NCBI GenBank assembly: GCA_027483465.1
Contig: JAIXUQ010000099.1
Coordinates: 1 to 64,000, forward strand
Source: Sphingomonadales bacterium
Lineage (GTDB): Bacteria; Pseudomonadota; Alphaproteobacteria; Sphingomonadales; Sphingomonadaceae
Reading direction: 5' to 3'
DNA: 64,000 nt
Below, piece after piece: positions 34,886 through 43,641 of the stretch (position 1 is the stretch's first letter; every line of letters starts with the position of its first letter). The translations under genes and the position numbers were made by a program. The notes under the pieces were generated by a model. The model was not told the DNA's origin. It saw nothing but the letters and a program-made list of their open reading frames with translations, and made no database searches.

Positions 34886-35808
34886 GCCGCAATCCTCTGC
34901 GCGATCAGTTCACCGGTGGCCTTGGCGGCCGCCGTCATGATGTCGAGATTGCCGGAGTAGCTGGGCAGGTAATCACCGGCGCCTTCCACCTCCAGCAGGA
35001 TCATCGTCTTGATGCCAGCAAACTCGCCCATGCCGGGGATCTTCAGTCGGTTGTTGTCGCCAAAGCGTTCGAACTGCACCTGCTGTTTCAGCCGGTACCC
35101 CGGCACATAGGCCTGCACCCTTGCCACCATGGCCTCGACGCTGGCACGGATCGTTTCCTCGTCTGCGCCTTCAGACAAGGTGAAGACCGTGTCGCGCATG
35201 ATCATCGGCGGTTCGGCGGGGTTGAGGATGATGATGGCCTTGCCCCGTGTGGCACCGCCCACCGCCTCGATCGCGCGGGCCGTGGTGCGGGTGAACTCGT
35301 CGATGTTGGCGCGCGTGCCGGGCCCGGCCGAACGCGACGACACGGAGGCGACAATCTCGGCATAATGCACCTTCGCCACCTGGCTGACCGCTGCCACCAT
35401 CGGGATCGTGGCCTGTCCGCCGCAGGTAACCATGTTGACATTGGGCGCATCGAGATGGGCCTCCATGTTCACCGGCGGCACAGTGAACGGGCCGATGGCG
35501 GCCGGCGTCAGGTCAACCACGCGGATCCCGTCGGCCCGCAGCGCGGCATCATGCAACTTGTGGGCATAGGCGCTGGTCGCGTCGAAGGCGATGCGGATAT
35601 CGCCATAACAATCCAGCCGCTTCAGACCCTCGATCCCCTCGTGCGTGGTCGCGATGCCACGGGCGCGGGCCATGGCCAGCCCCTCGCTGTCCGGATCGAT
35701 GCCCACCACCGCCGCCAATTCCATGTTCTGCGGATATTTCAGCATCTTCATCATCAGATCGGTGCCGATGTTGCCCGAACCGATGATCGCGACCTTCACG
35801 GGTGTCAT
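34882..35808 (-). CDS. hsaG: Acylating acetaldehyde/propanal dehydrogenase
   Basis: 308 residues with [20 protein letters not shown]-binding motif and the catalytic cysteine C129 in [12 protein letters not shown]. Oxidises the aldehyde released by HsaF to acyl-CoA (propionyl-CoA in steroid degradation). The ending [18 protein letters not shown] is typical of BphJ/DmpF proteins. It overlaps hsaF by four bases and starts nine bases after hsaE. Confidence 0.94.
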   Translation of the reverse strand: MTPVKVAIIGSGNIGTDLMMKMLKYPQNMELAAVVGIDPDSEGLAMARARGIATTHEGIEGLKRLDCYGDIRIAFDATSAYAHKLHDAALRADGIRVVDLTPAAIGPFTVPPVNMEAHLDAPNVNMVTCGGQATIPMVAAVSQVAKVHYAEIVASVSSRSAGPGTRANIDEFTRTTARAIEAVGGATRGKAIIILNPAEPPMIMRDTVFTLSEGADEETIRASVEAMVARVQAYVPGYRLKQQVQFERFGDNNRLKIPGMGEFAGIKTMILLEVEGAGDYLPSYSGNLDIMTAAAKATGELIAQRIAA

Positions 35809-35817
35809 GTCATGTCC

Positions 35818-36603
35818 TCAAAGAAATCGGGCGGTGCAGCCGCCAATGCCGGCCAAGTGCATTTCGAACACATCACCGGCCACGGCCGGCGCCAACGGCA
35901 CCATCGATCCCGACAGGATGATGTCGCCGGCATCCAGCGTGACGCCATATTGGCCCAGCGTGTTGGCAAGCCAGGCGACGGCCTGGGCCGGATTGCCCTG
36001 CACGGCCGCACCCACCCCTTCGGACAACGGGGCGCCATTCTTGGTCACCGTCACCCGCAAGGCCGGCAGATCATGGGCGCGCGGATCGGCGCGCGCGGCA
36101 CCCAGCACGAACACGCCGCAACTGGCATTGTCGGCCACGGTATCGACAATGCCGATCTTCCAGTCGGTGATGCGGCTGTCGACGATTTCAAAACAAGGGG
36201 CGATCGCGGCGGTAGCGGCAATCACCTGTTCAGCCGTCACGCCCGGCCCGCGCAACGGTTCCGCCAGGATGAAGGCGATCTCGGCTTCGGCCCGCGGCTG
36301 GATAAGGCGATGCGCGGCGACGTCGATGTCGCCTTCCACGAGCATGGCATCGGTCAGGAAACCGAAATCCGGCTGGTGCACGCCCAGCATGTCCTGAACC
36401 GCCTTGCTGGTCACGCCGATCTTCTTGCCCACGACCCGTTCGCCATCGGCAAGACGGCGCGAGAGGAAATCCAGGCTGATGGCATAGGCATCATCAATGG
36501 AGAGCGAGGGGTCCTGTGCGATCAGCGGTGCCACGGTGTGGCGACCACGCAGGGCCCGGTACAATTGCTCTCCGTGCCGGGCGGCAATGACCTCGCGGCT
36601 CAC
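35818..36603 (-). CDS. hsaE: 2-Hydroxypenta/hexa-2,4-dienoate hydratase
   Basis: 261 residues. The fumarylacetoacetate-hydrolase-like fold carries the metal ligands in RAEAEIAF (two glutamates) and CFEIVDSR, with VGKKIGVTSKAVQDMLGV near residue 58. Adds water to the dienoate released by HsaD. It overlaps hsaB by four bases. Order and function are as in the hsaEGF module of steroid degraders. Confidence 0.93.
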   Translation of the reverse strand: MSREVIAARHGEQLYRALRGRHTVAPLIAQDPSLSIDDAYAISLDFLSRRLADGERVVGKKIGVTSKAVQDMLGVHQPDFGFLTDAMLVEGDIDVAAHRLIQPRAEAEIAFILAEPLRGPGVTAEQVIAATAAIAPCFEIVDSRITDWKIGIVDTVADNASCGVFVLGAARADPRAHDLPALRVTVTKNGAPLSEGVGAAVQGNPAQAVAWLANTLGQYGVTLDAGDIILSGSMVPLAPAVAGDVFEMHLAGIGGCTARFL

Positions 36604-37094
36604 AAATAGCCTCCGTCCTGGTAGATCAGCGGTTCAACGGTGTCGCTGACCCGGGCCCGGATCACCCGCGCAATCACGATGCTGTGCGTGCCATAGGCCA
36701 GCATTGCATCGATAACGCATTCCAGATTGGCCTGGGCGTCGGCCAGCGCCGGCAAGCCATTGTCCGCTGGCTGCCAGTTGCCCACCTGAAACCGTTCGGC
36801 GCGCGGCATGCCGCCGCCAAAGGCCATCGACACGTTCTTGTGGTGGCGGGCCAGCAGGTTCACCGAAAGCGGGGCCGTGGGCACCAACGAGGCATGCAGA
36901 CTGGTCATGCGGTTGACGCAGACGAGCACCGCCGGTGGATCGGCGGTGAGCGATGTGATCGACGTTGCCGCCATGCCAACCGGCCCATCATCCCCCCTGG
37001 CGACCACGATCGAAACCGAGGCCGCCAACCGCCGCATGGCCGCCTTGAACAGGTCTGGCAGGTCGGCAGCGACGAGGGGATAACCTTCAGCCAT
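36600..37094 (-). CDS. hsaB: Flavin reductase component of steroid A-ring monooxygenase
   Basis: 164-residue flavin reductase-domain protein (GMAATSITSLTADPPAVLVC; MTSLHASL; FQVGNWQPADNGLPALADA). It supplies reduced flavin to HsaA, which hydroxylates 3-hydroxy-9,10-seconandrostatriene-type intermediates. Located between hsaD and hsaE and overlapping both, it fits the two-component HsaA/HsaB system. Confidence 0.9.
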   Translation of the reverse strand: MAEGYPLVAADLPDLFKAAMRRLAASVSIVVARGDDGPVGMAATSITSLTADPPAVLVCVNRMTSLHASLVPTAPLSVNLLARHHKNVSMAFGGGMPRAERFQVGNWQPADNGLPALADAQANLECVIDAMLAYGTHSIVIARVIRARVSDTVEPLIYQDGGYL

Positions 37095-37905
37095 TCAGGA
37101 AGCCGATGGCATGGGTGTTGAACTCGGCCGCCCGCTCCACCTGCACCCAATGCCCGGTCCGGGTGAAGGTCATGGTGCGCACATCCGGGCAGTGATCAAG
37201 GAACAGCCTGGCATGGCTTTCCGGGCAGAATTCATCGTTCAGGCCCCACATGACCAGCATGGGGCAGGTGATTCCGGCAAGGCGCAGGCCCAGGTTGGGC
37301 GTCCGCATCCGCACCAGCACATCCTTGGGCTGGGTGCGTGCCACCGCAAACCGCTCCTCCACCAGCCAATCCGGAATCTGTGCCACGAAATCGGGATGCA
37401 CCAGGTTGCAGACCAGCCGGCGCTGCTCGGCAAGGTTGAAATCCGGCCCGCCAAAGTTGGAGACCATCTTGGCAATTCCCGGCATGGTGAAATAGCTGGC
37501 CTGCTCCGCCACGCAGCCCGGCGCCATCAACACCAATCGATCGGTGCCAGCCGGATTGTCCAGCGTAAGCTGCAGCGCAATGCCGCCCCCCAGCGAATTG
37601 CCGACAAACGAGGCCTTGCCGATCCCATGCAGGTCAAGCGCCTCGCGCACCGTGTCGGTAAACAATTGCAGCGTGTAGTCGATGCCCTCAGGCTTTGACG
37701 ACGCGCCATAGCCGATGAGATCGGGCAGGATCACCCGCCAGCCAGCCTCCACAAAGGCCGCGATGTTCTGCCGGAAGTTGGACGCGCCCGAAGCGCCGGG
37801 CCCGCTGCCGTGCAGGAACACCAGCGGCGGGCCATCCCCGGCCTCGGCGATGTGGATATCGTGGCCACCGGTCACGCGGTGGGTGCGCGAACGCAATGCA
37901 GCCAT
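37087..37905 (-). CDS. hsaD: Meta-cleavage product hydrolase
   Basis: 272 residues from ATG 37905; a longer frame would read through the hsaA end. Alpha/beta hydrolase: nucleophile S104 in FVGNSLGGG, oxyanion region FLHGSGPGASGASNFRQN, acid in LNDEFCPE and catalytic histidine in RTGHWVQVE. HsaD cleaves the C-C bond of the diseco dienoate formed by HsaC, giving the C6 dienoate and the HIP acid. It begins 13 bases after hsaA and overlaps hsaB by eight bases. Confidence 0.94.
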   Translation of the reverse strand: MAALRSRTHRVTGGHDIHIAEAGDGPPLVFLHGSGPGASGASNFRQNIAAFVEAGWRVILPDLIGYGASSKPEGIDYTLQLFTDTVREALDLHGIGKASFVGNSLGGGIALQLTLDNPAGTDRLVLMAPGCVAEQASYFTMPGIAKMVSNFGGPDFNLAEQRRLVCNLVHPDFVAQIPDWLVEERFAVARTQPKDVLVRMRTPNLGLRLAGITCPMLVMWGLNDEFCPESHARLFLDHCPDVRTMTFTRTGHWVQVERAAEFNTHAIGFLNG

Positions 37906-37918
37906 GACCGCCCCCGCC

Positions 37919-39130
37919 TCAGAGGAAAGTGAAGGCGGGCGCTTCGCCCAGCAGCGTGCCGACAACATCACCGGTGCGATTGGCCGGATCGTTGGCAACA
38001 TGCGCCCGCGCGGCATTGAGATCCAGCCAGGGCTGGATGATCTCGCTGCTGGTGTAGATGGCGCGACCACCCAGCAACTGCATCACATCATCCACCAGAT
38101 CAACGATCCGGCGCACCACCATGGAGGATTGGTAGGTGTACATGGCGCGCTTCTGCATCGGGATCGCCTCGCCGCGCTCGGCAATGGCCATCAGATCCTC
38201 AAAGCTCAGCCGAAGGGTGGTTTCCATCTCGTCCACCTGCGCAATGGCCTTGGCCAAGGCTGCGTGAAGGATCGGGTCCGCCTTTGACGCCTTGCCGGTG
38301 TTGGTCGAAATGCGCGACTGCATGATCGCCATGGCCGCGTTGATGGCCGCCCGCGCGCCGCCAAAGGCCGCGGTAGACACCGAGCGGACGAACACCTGTG
38401 CCCACGGCAAGCGATAGAGCGGCCCGTCATTTTCGGCCTGACCGGGGTTCTGGCACAGGAAGCCGTCCACCGCCCGGTGAGTGCGATATTCGGGCACGAA
38501 CACATCATCGACGATGATGTCATGGCTGCCTGTGCCCTGCAGGCCGAACACGTGCCAGGCATCACGATCGATGGTGTAATCACTGCGCGGCAGCAGGAAA
38601 GTGCGCATGTCGGGCGCCCCGCCGGGCGTGTCCGAAGGCACCAGCGCGCCCAGCAGCACCCAGCCGCAATGCACGGAACCGGTCGAGAAGCCCCAATGGC
38701 CCGAGAGCCGGAAGCCACCGTCCACCCGGGTCACCTTGCCCACTGGCTGATAGGTCGACGACACCAGCATGCCCGGGTTGCCACCCCACACCTCGGCCTG
38801 GGCATGATCATGGAACAGCGCCAACTCATAGGGATGGCAGCCAACCACGCCATACATCCAGCCGGTGGACATGCAGCCTTCGGCCAGCGCCTTCTGCACT
38901 TCGAAGAACACGTTGGGGTGCATTTCATACCCGCCCCAGCGCCGCGGCTGCAGGATACGGAAGAAGCCGGAGTCCTGCATTTCGGCAATGGTTTCGGCCG
39001 GGATGTCGCGCGCGGCAATGCAGGCACGCGCCCGCGCCTTCAGCACCGGGATCATCGCCCGCGCGCGCGCCACCAACTCGTCGGCGCTGGGCAAGCCGGC
39101 ATCGGCATCATGGGCAAAGGCTGTCGCCAT
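37919..39130 (-). CDS. hsaA: Flavin-dependent secosteroid monooxygenase, oxygenase component
   Basis: 403 residues from ATG 39130 (GGAGGAGAAGCAGG upstream). An acyl-CoA dehydrogenase-fold group D flavin monooxygenase: MQDSGFFRILQPRRWGGYEM, GHWGFSTGSVHCGWVLLGA, and the C-terminal GGRAIYTSSEIIQPWLDLNA match HsaA and p-hydroxyphenylacetate hydroxylase relatives. It uses reduced flavin from HsaB to hydroxylate the phenolic A ring to a catechol. First gene of the minus-strand hsa operon, divergent from the hsaC-fadD3 operon across a box-containing promoter region. Confidence 0.93.
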   Translation of the reverse strand: MATAFAHDADAGLPSADELVARARAMIPVLKARARACIAARDIPAETIAEMQDSGFFRILQPRRWGGYEMHPNVFFEVQKALAEGCMSTGWMYGVVGCHPYELALFHDHAQAEVWGGNPGMLVSSTYQPVGKVTRVDGGFRLSGHWGFSTGSVHCGWVLLGALVPSDTPGGAPDMRTFLLPRSDYTIDRDAWHVFGLQGTGSHDIIVDDVFVPEYRTHRAVDGFLCQNPGQAENDGPLYRLPWAQVFVRSVSTAAFGGARAAINAAMAIMQSRISTNTGKASKADPILHAALAKAIAQVDEMETTLRLSFEDLMAIAERGEAIPMQKRAMYTYQSSMVVRRIVDLVDDVMQLLGGRAIYTSSEIIQPWLDLNAARAHVANDPANRTGDVVGTLLGEAPAFTFL

Positions 39131-39354
39131 CCTGCTTCTCCTCCCCGGGGCAGGTCGACTCATCCGGCCATGCCCATTGTTCGTAAAAAAATATGGCTCA
39201 CTCTACGCAAATCGTCAATTGAATAGCGCCGGACTATCGGATACTGTTCATTCAACGCCCCAAAAGCGCGTGATTCAGCAATCGTCCAGATTGCCGCATC
39301 ACCCAGCGGGGCACCGGCCGGCGCAAAGATGACGGCCACACGAGGGGGAGGCAG
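39131..39354. promoter_or_regulatory. Divergent promoter region of the two main nucleus operons
   Basis: Contains CTCTACGCAAAT at 39201-39212 and a weaker TTCGTAAAAAA at 39180-39190. The operator copies here are fewer and less symmetric than elsewhere. The region controls hsaA to the SnoaL-like gene (minus) and the SDR-hsaC-fadD3 operon (plus). No other gene is present in the 224 bases. Confidence 0.6.
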
Positions 39355-40122
39355 GTGGCAGTTTCCGGGCATTATGGCCTGCAAGGCAAGGTGGCGCTGG
39401 TGACAGGCGGCACGCGCGGCCTTGGCCGGCACATCGCGCAGGGCCTGGCCGGCCAGGGCTGCCGGGTGGCGGTGTGCTCGCGCACGCCGGCGGCGGATCC
39501 CCTGCCCGGCATCGATGCCCATGTCCTCGATATCCGGGATGCCGAACAGGCCCAGGCCCTGGTGGCCTCTGTTGCGGCCAGCCATGGCGGCATCGACATT
39601 CTGGTCAACAATGCCGGCGGCTCGCCGGCGGTGCCGGCGCAAGCGGCCAGCCCGCGGCTGGTTGACGCCTTGCTGAAGCTCAATCTGGTGGCCCCGTTCA
39701 CGCTGGCACAGGCCGTGTATCCGCACATGGCGGCCCGCGGTGGCGGCAGCATCATCAACATCGCCAGCGTCTCAGGCGCGCGGCCATCGCCGGGAACGGC
39801 CATCTACGGCGCGGCCAAGGCGGGGCTGATGAACCTCACACAGAGCCTGGCCCAGGAATGGGGCCGCGATGGCATCCGGGTGAACGCGATCATCGCCGGC
39901 CTGATGGCCACCGAAACGGCCGAGCACACCTATGGCGATGCCGCGGCCCAGGCCGCGGTGGGCCGTTCGATGCCGTTGGGCCGCATGGGCACCGGCGATG
40001 ATCTGGCCGGTGCCGTGTGCTGGCTGTGCAGCGACGATGCCGCCTGGGTCAGTGGCGCGCGCCTGCAGGTCGATGGCGGCGGCGAGCGCCCCTATTTCCT
40101 CGAACTGGTGAAAGGAAGCTGA
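39355..40122 (+). CDS. SDR-family oxidoreductase, first gene of the ring A-D operon
   Basis: 255 residues from GTG 39355, preceded by GGGGGAGGCAG, the only good ribosome-binding site. VTGGTRGLGRHIAQGL cofactor loop, NNAGG, catalytic NIASVSGARPSPGTAIYGAAK, and C-terminal LQVDGGGERPYFLEL. It begins the 16-gene operon and is followed by hsaC after three bases. A dehydrogenase for a hydroxyl on the steroid rings or on a HIP intermediate is likely; the substrate is not shown by sequence. Confidence 0.87.
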   Translation: MAVSGHYGLQGKVALVTGGTRGLGRHIAQGLAGQGCRVAVCSRTPAADPLPGIDAHVLDIRDAEQAQALVASVAASHGGIDILVNNAGGSPAVPAQAASPRLVDALLKLNLVAPFTLAQAVYPHMAARGGGSIINIASVSGARPSPGTAIYGAAKAGLMNLTQSLAQEWGRDGIRVNAIIAGLMATETAEHTYGDAAAQAAVGRSMPLGRMGTGDDLAGAVCWLCSDDAAWVSGARLQVDGGGERPYFLELVKGS

Positions 40123-40125
40123 GCG

Positions 40126-41064
40126 ATGGCGATCAAGGCGCTTGGCTATGTTGTGATCGGCACCCAGAAGCTGGCGGCGTGGCGACAGTTTCTTGTCGAC
40201 GTGGTGGGCATCATGCCGGCCGGCGCCGCGCCCGGCGGTGCCGAACTCTACCGCCTCGATGACCGGCCCTTCCGCTTCTGGGTGGAACCGTTTGATGGCG
40301 AGCGGCTGCTGGCTGCGGCCTATGAGATCAGTGACGCCGCCGCATTCGAAGCGCTGGCCGGGCGCCTGGCCGCTGCCGGCCGGCCCGTTGAGCGCGGCAG
40401 CGCCGAACTGGCGGCCGCGCGCGGCGTCGATGCCGTTTTGCGCACCAGCGATCCGGCCGGAAACGGGCTGGAATTCTATTGTGGCGACCGGCGCGACAGC
40501 GTCCCCTTCGTTTCGCCCCAGGGGGTCGAGGGCTTTGTGACCGGGGTGCTGGGCATGGGCCATGCCGTGGTTGCCGCGCCCGATCTGGCCGCGTCGCACC
40601 GTTTCTATCGCGATGTCGTCGGCTTTCACGACACCGACGTGCCGCGCTTCTACTTTGGCGGCGGCCCGCCCGATGATCCGGGCATGGGCTTTGTTTTCAT
40701 GCACGCCGACAATGGGCGGCATCACAGCATCGCCTTTGGCGAAAGCCCGGTGCCGCCATCGGGCTGCATTCACCTGATGCTCGAGATGACCAGCCTGGTT
40801 GACGTGGGCCGGTGCCATGACCGCATGCGCCTCGCTGGCGTGCCCGAAAGCGCGACGCTGGGCGGCCATGTCAACGACGAGATGACCAGCTTCTACATGC
40901 AGACCCCGTCGGGCTTTGATCTCGAGATCGGGTGCAATGGGTTGGTGATCGACCCAGCCAGCTGGCAGGCCACGGCCCACACCCGCATCAGCGAGTGGGG
41001 CCATGTCTGGGCCTGGCAGGTGGCCATGGCCAAGGCCGCCGCCCAGGCGGAGGCCGCCGAATGA
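40126..41064 (+). CDS. hsaC: Extradiol (meta-cleaving) dioxygenase of secosteroid catechol
   Basis: 312-residue two-domain type I extradiol dioxygenase of the vicinal-oxygen-chelate fold. Fe(II) ligands are H146 (GMGHAVV), H216 (CIHLMLE) and E268 (FDLEIG), at the same spacing as BphC. It cleaves the catecholic A ring produced by HsaA/HsaB next to a hydroxyl. It overlaps ipdA by four bases. Context with hsaA, hsaB and hsaD makes the steroid substrate very likely; 2,3-dihydroxybiphenyl-type activity may be a side reaction. Confidence 0.94.
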   Translation: MAIKALGYVVIGTQKLAAWRQFLVDVVGIMPAGAAPGGAELYRLDDRPFRFWVEPFDGERLLAAAYEISDAAAFEALAGRLAAAGRPVERGSAELAAARGVDAVLRTSDPAGNGLEFYCGDRRDSVPFVSPQGVEGFVTGVLGMGHAVVAAPDLAASHRFYRDVVGFHDTDVPRFYFGGGPPDDPGMGFVFMHADNGRHHSIAFGESPVPPSGCIHLMLEMTSLVDVGRCHDRMRLAGVPESATLGGHVNDEMTSFYMQTPSGFDLEIGCNGLVIDPASWQATAHTRISEWGHVWAWQVAMAKAAAQAEAAE

Positions 41065-41948
41065 CGGCCATGCTCGACAAGCGCCTGTCCGCTGCCGAAA
41101 TCGTCAGCCGCCTTCAGGACGGCATGACCATCGGCATTGGCGGCTGGGGGCCGCGCCGCAAGCCAATGGCCCTGGTGCGGGAAATCCTGCGCTCAGGCCT
41201 GAAGGACCTGACCATCGTCTCTTACGGCGGCGCCGATGTCGGCATGCTCTGTGCTGCCGGCCGGGTGAAGAAGCTCGTTTTTGCCTTTGTCTCGCTGGAT
41301 GCCATTCCGCTCGAAGCCTGGTTCCGCAAGGTGCGGGAAGCCGGCGCCATCGAGGTGATGGAGCTGGACGAGGGCATGCTGCAATGGGGCCTGAAGGCGG
41401 CCGCCTTCCGCCTGCCGTTCCTGCCAACCCGTGTCGGCCTGGGCACCGATGTCGTGCCGCTGGCCGGGCTGAAGACCGTGCAATCGCCCTATGCCGACGG
41501 CGAGGTGCTGGTGGCCATGCCGGCGCTGCGCCTTGATGCGGCCCTGCTCCACGTCAATCGCTGCGATTGGCGCGGCAATGTGCAGTTGCTCGGGCCCGAC
41601 CTTTACTACGACGAGTGGTTCGCTCGCGCGGCCGATGCCACCTATGTCTCGACCGAGGTGCTGGTCGACCGGATGGAAGATCATTTCCCCGGCGATGCCG
41701 CCGCCAACCTGTTCGAACGCAGCTTCGTGCAGGGCGTTGCGCATCTGCCTGGCGGCGCACATCCGTCCAGCCTGCCGCCCCTGCACGGGCCCGACATGGC
41801 CTGGTTCAAGGCCTATTCCGACGCCGCCCGTGACCCTGGCGACTGGGCCGCCGTGGCCGAGCGGTTCGTGGGCGCAACAGAAGCCGATTACATGGCCGGC
41901 ATCGGCGGCCCGGAGGCGGTGGCGGCAGTGCCACTGGCGATCTACTGA
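41061..41948 (+). CDS. ipdA: Ring-C/D CoA hydrolase, alpha subunit
   Basis: 295 residues of the class I CoA-transferase alpha fold (GMTIGIGGWGPRRKPMALVR; LTIVSYGGADVGMLCAAG). Within steroid degraders the IpdA-IpdB pair has diverged to hydrolyse the last carbocyclic ring intermediate (COCHEA-CoA) rather than transfer CoA. Length, adjacency to ipdB and operon context support this name. It overlaps hsaC and ipdB by one to four bases. Confidence 0.9.
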   Translation: MTAMLDKRLSAAEIVSRLQDGMTIGIGGWGPRRKPMALVREILRSGLKDLTIVSYGGADVGMLCAAGRVKKLVFAFVSLDAIPLEAWFRKVREAGAIEVMELDEGMLQWGLKAAAFRLPFLPTRVGLGTDVVPLAGLKTVQSPYADGEVLVAMPALRLDAALLHVNRCDWRGNVQLLGPDLYYDEWFARAADATYVSTEVLVDRMEDHFPGDAAANLFERSFVQGVAHLPGGAHPSSLPPLHGPDMAWFKAYSDAARDPGDWAAVAERFVGATEADYMAGIGGPEAVAAVPLAIY

Positions 41949-42733
41949 TGATCACCCTTGCCGAACTGTGCATCCACGCCTGTGCCGAGGCCTTCCGCAC
42001 CGACCGGGAAATCATTGCAACCGGTATTGGCCCGGTGCCGCGACTTGGGGCCGGGCTTGCCAAGCTGACCCATTCGCCCGGCCTGATGATGACCGATGGC
42101 GAGGCCTATCTGGTGGAACAGCCGGTGCCATTGGGCCCGCGCAGCACCGCCCCCAAGGCGGCCGGCCATCTCCCCTTCTCGCGCTTTTTCGATGCAGCGG
42201 TCTGGTCGGGCCGGCGGCATGCCATCGTTACGCCAACCCAGATCGACCGTTTTGGCCAAACCAACCTGTCGTGCCTGGGCGGCGATCATGCCCGCCCGCG
42301 CACACAGATGCTGGGCGTGCGCGGATTTCCGGGCAATTCCATCCATCACCGCAATTCGCTGTTCGTGCCGGCCCATGGCACCCGCACCTTCGTGGCGGGC
42401 GAAGTCGATATGGTGTCGAGCGCTGGCTACAACCCGGCCCGGCGCCTGCCCGGCGGCCATTATGGCGACATCGACCTGCACCGCATCATCACCAACCTGT
42501 GCGTGATGGACTTCGGTGGACCGGATCATGCGGTGCGCCTGGTATCGCTGCATCCCGGTGTCAGCGTGGATGACGTGCAGGCCGCCACCGGCTTCCCGGT
42601 GCTGGTCGAAGGGCAGGTGCCGGAAACCGCCCTGCCCGACGCCGATGCGCTGGCCATCATCCAATCGCTGGATCCCCACAATTTCAGGGGCAGCGTCATC
42701 CAGGGCAATCCGCCGGTGGGGAGAGAAGCATGA
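41948..42733 (+). CDS. ipdB: Ring-C/D CoA hydrolase, beta subunit
   Basis: 261-residue partner of IpdA (TDREIIATGIGPVPRLGAGL; GVRGFPGNSIHHRNSLFVPA; VVSL-type ending GVSVDDVQAATGFPV). Its ATG shares a base with the ipdA stop (TGATG). The heteromer opens ring D/C intermediates in the last steps of HIP degradation. Confidence 0.9.
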   Translation: MITLAELCIHACAEAFRTDREIIATGIGPVPRLGAGLAKLTHSPGLMMTDGEAYLVEQPVPLGPRSTAPKAAGHLPFSRFFDAAVWSGRRHAIVTPTQIDRFGQTNLSCLGGDHARPRTQMLGVRGFPGNSIHHRNSLFVPAHGTRTFVAGEVDMVSSAGYNPARRLPGGHYGDIDLHRIITNLCVMDFGGPDHAVRLVSLHPGVSVDDVQAATGFPVLVEGQVPETALPDADALAIIQSLDPHNFRGSVIQGNPPVGREA

Positions 42734-43629
42734 GCGATGAGATTGTCGCGCGCCAACCGCAGGCGCCGGTCTATGAAACTGACGAGCCGATCACCTACCG
42801 GGCCGATGGGCCGGTGGCCTGGGTGATGATGAACCGGCCCCAGTTCCACAATGTCCAGAACTCGCAGATGACCTATGCGCTGGATGCGGCCTTCGCCCGC
42901 GCCATGGCGGACGATGCCATCAAGGTCATCGTGCTGGGCGGCGAAGGCAAGCATTTCTCCGCGGGGCATGACATCGGCACACCGGGGCGGGACCATCTTG
43001 TGCCGTTCGATCGGGCCTTCCTGTTTGGCGATCACAGCACGCGTCCCGGCGCCGAGCTGCTCTATACGCGCGAGCAGGAAGTCTATCTGGGCATGTGCCG
43101 GCGCTGGCGGGAAATGGCCAAGCCGACCATTGCCATGGTGCAGGGCGCCTGCATCGCCGGCGGCCTGATGCTGGCCTGGGTGTGCGACCTGATCGTCGCA
43201 TCCGAAGATGCCTTTTTCCAAGATCCCGTCGTGCGCATGGGCATCCCCGGTGTCGAGTATTTCGCCCATGGTTTCGAGCTGCCGCCGCGCATCGCCAAGG
43301 GCTTCCTGATGCTGGGTGAGCGCATGCCGGCCGCGCGCACCTACCAGTTCGGCATGATCAACGAGATGGTGCCGCGCGATCAACTGCAGGCCAAGGTGGC
43401 GGCCATGGCACACGAGATTGCCAGCCGTCCCCGGCTGGGCAACTGGCTCACCAAGCAGGCCCTCAATCACGTGGAAGACCTGCGCGGCAAGCGCACCGCG
43501 ATGGATGCCGTGTTCCACATGCACCATTTTGCCCATGCCCAGAACGATCTGGTCACCGGGCACAGCCTGGGCGGGCTGGACGGCGCCGCCATGGCCAAGG
43601 CCAACAAGCGCCAGGCCGGCGAAGGCTGA
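42730..43629 (+). CDS. Enoyl-CoA hydratase/isomerase family protein
   Basis: 299 residues, longer than a typical crotonase (about 260), with an N-terminal extension of about 20 residues. Crotonase motifs: LGGEGKHFSAGHDIGTPGRD (oxyanion hole), MVQGACIAGGLMLAWVCDLI and DPVVRMGIPGVEYF. It overlaps ipdB by four bases. Its large insert (LFGDHSTRPGAELLYTREQ) puts it in a separate subgroup from EchA20 in the same operon. It likely hydrates or isomerises a steroid-derived enoyl-CoA. Confidence 0.85.
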   Translation: MSDEIVARQPQAPVYETDEPITYRADGPVAWVMMNRPQFHNVQNSQMTYALDAAFARAMADDAIKVIVLGGEGKHFSAGHDIGTPGRDHLVPFDRAFLFGDHSTRPGAELLYTREQEVYLGMCRRWREMAKPTIAMVQGACIAGGLMLAWVCDLIVASEDAFFQDPVVRMGIPGVEYFAHGFELPPRIAKGFLMLGERMPAARTYQFGMINEMVPRDQLQAKVAAMAHEIASRPRLGNWLTKQALNHVEDLRGKRTAMDAVFHMHHFAHAQNDLVTGHSLGGLDGAAMAKANKRQAGEG

Positions 43630-43641
43630 CGGGCAAGCGCG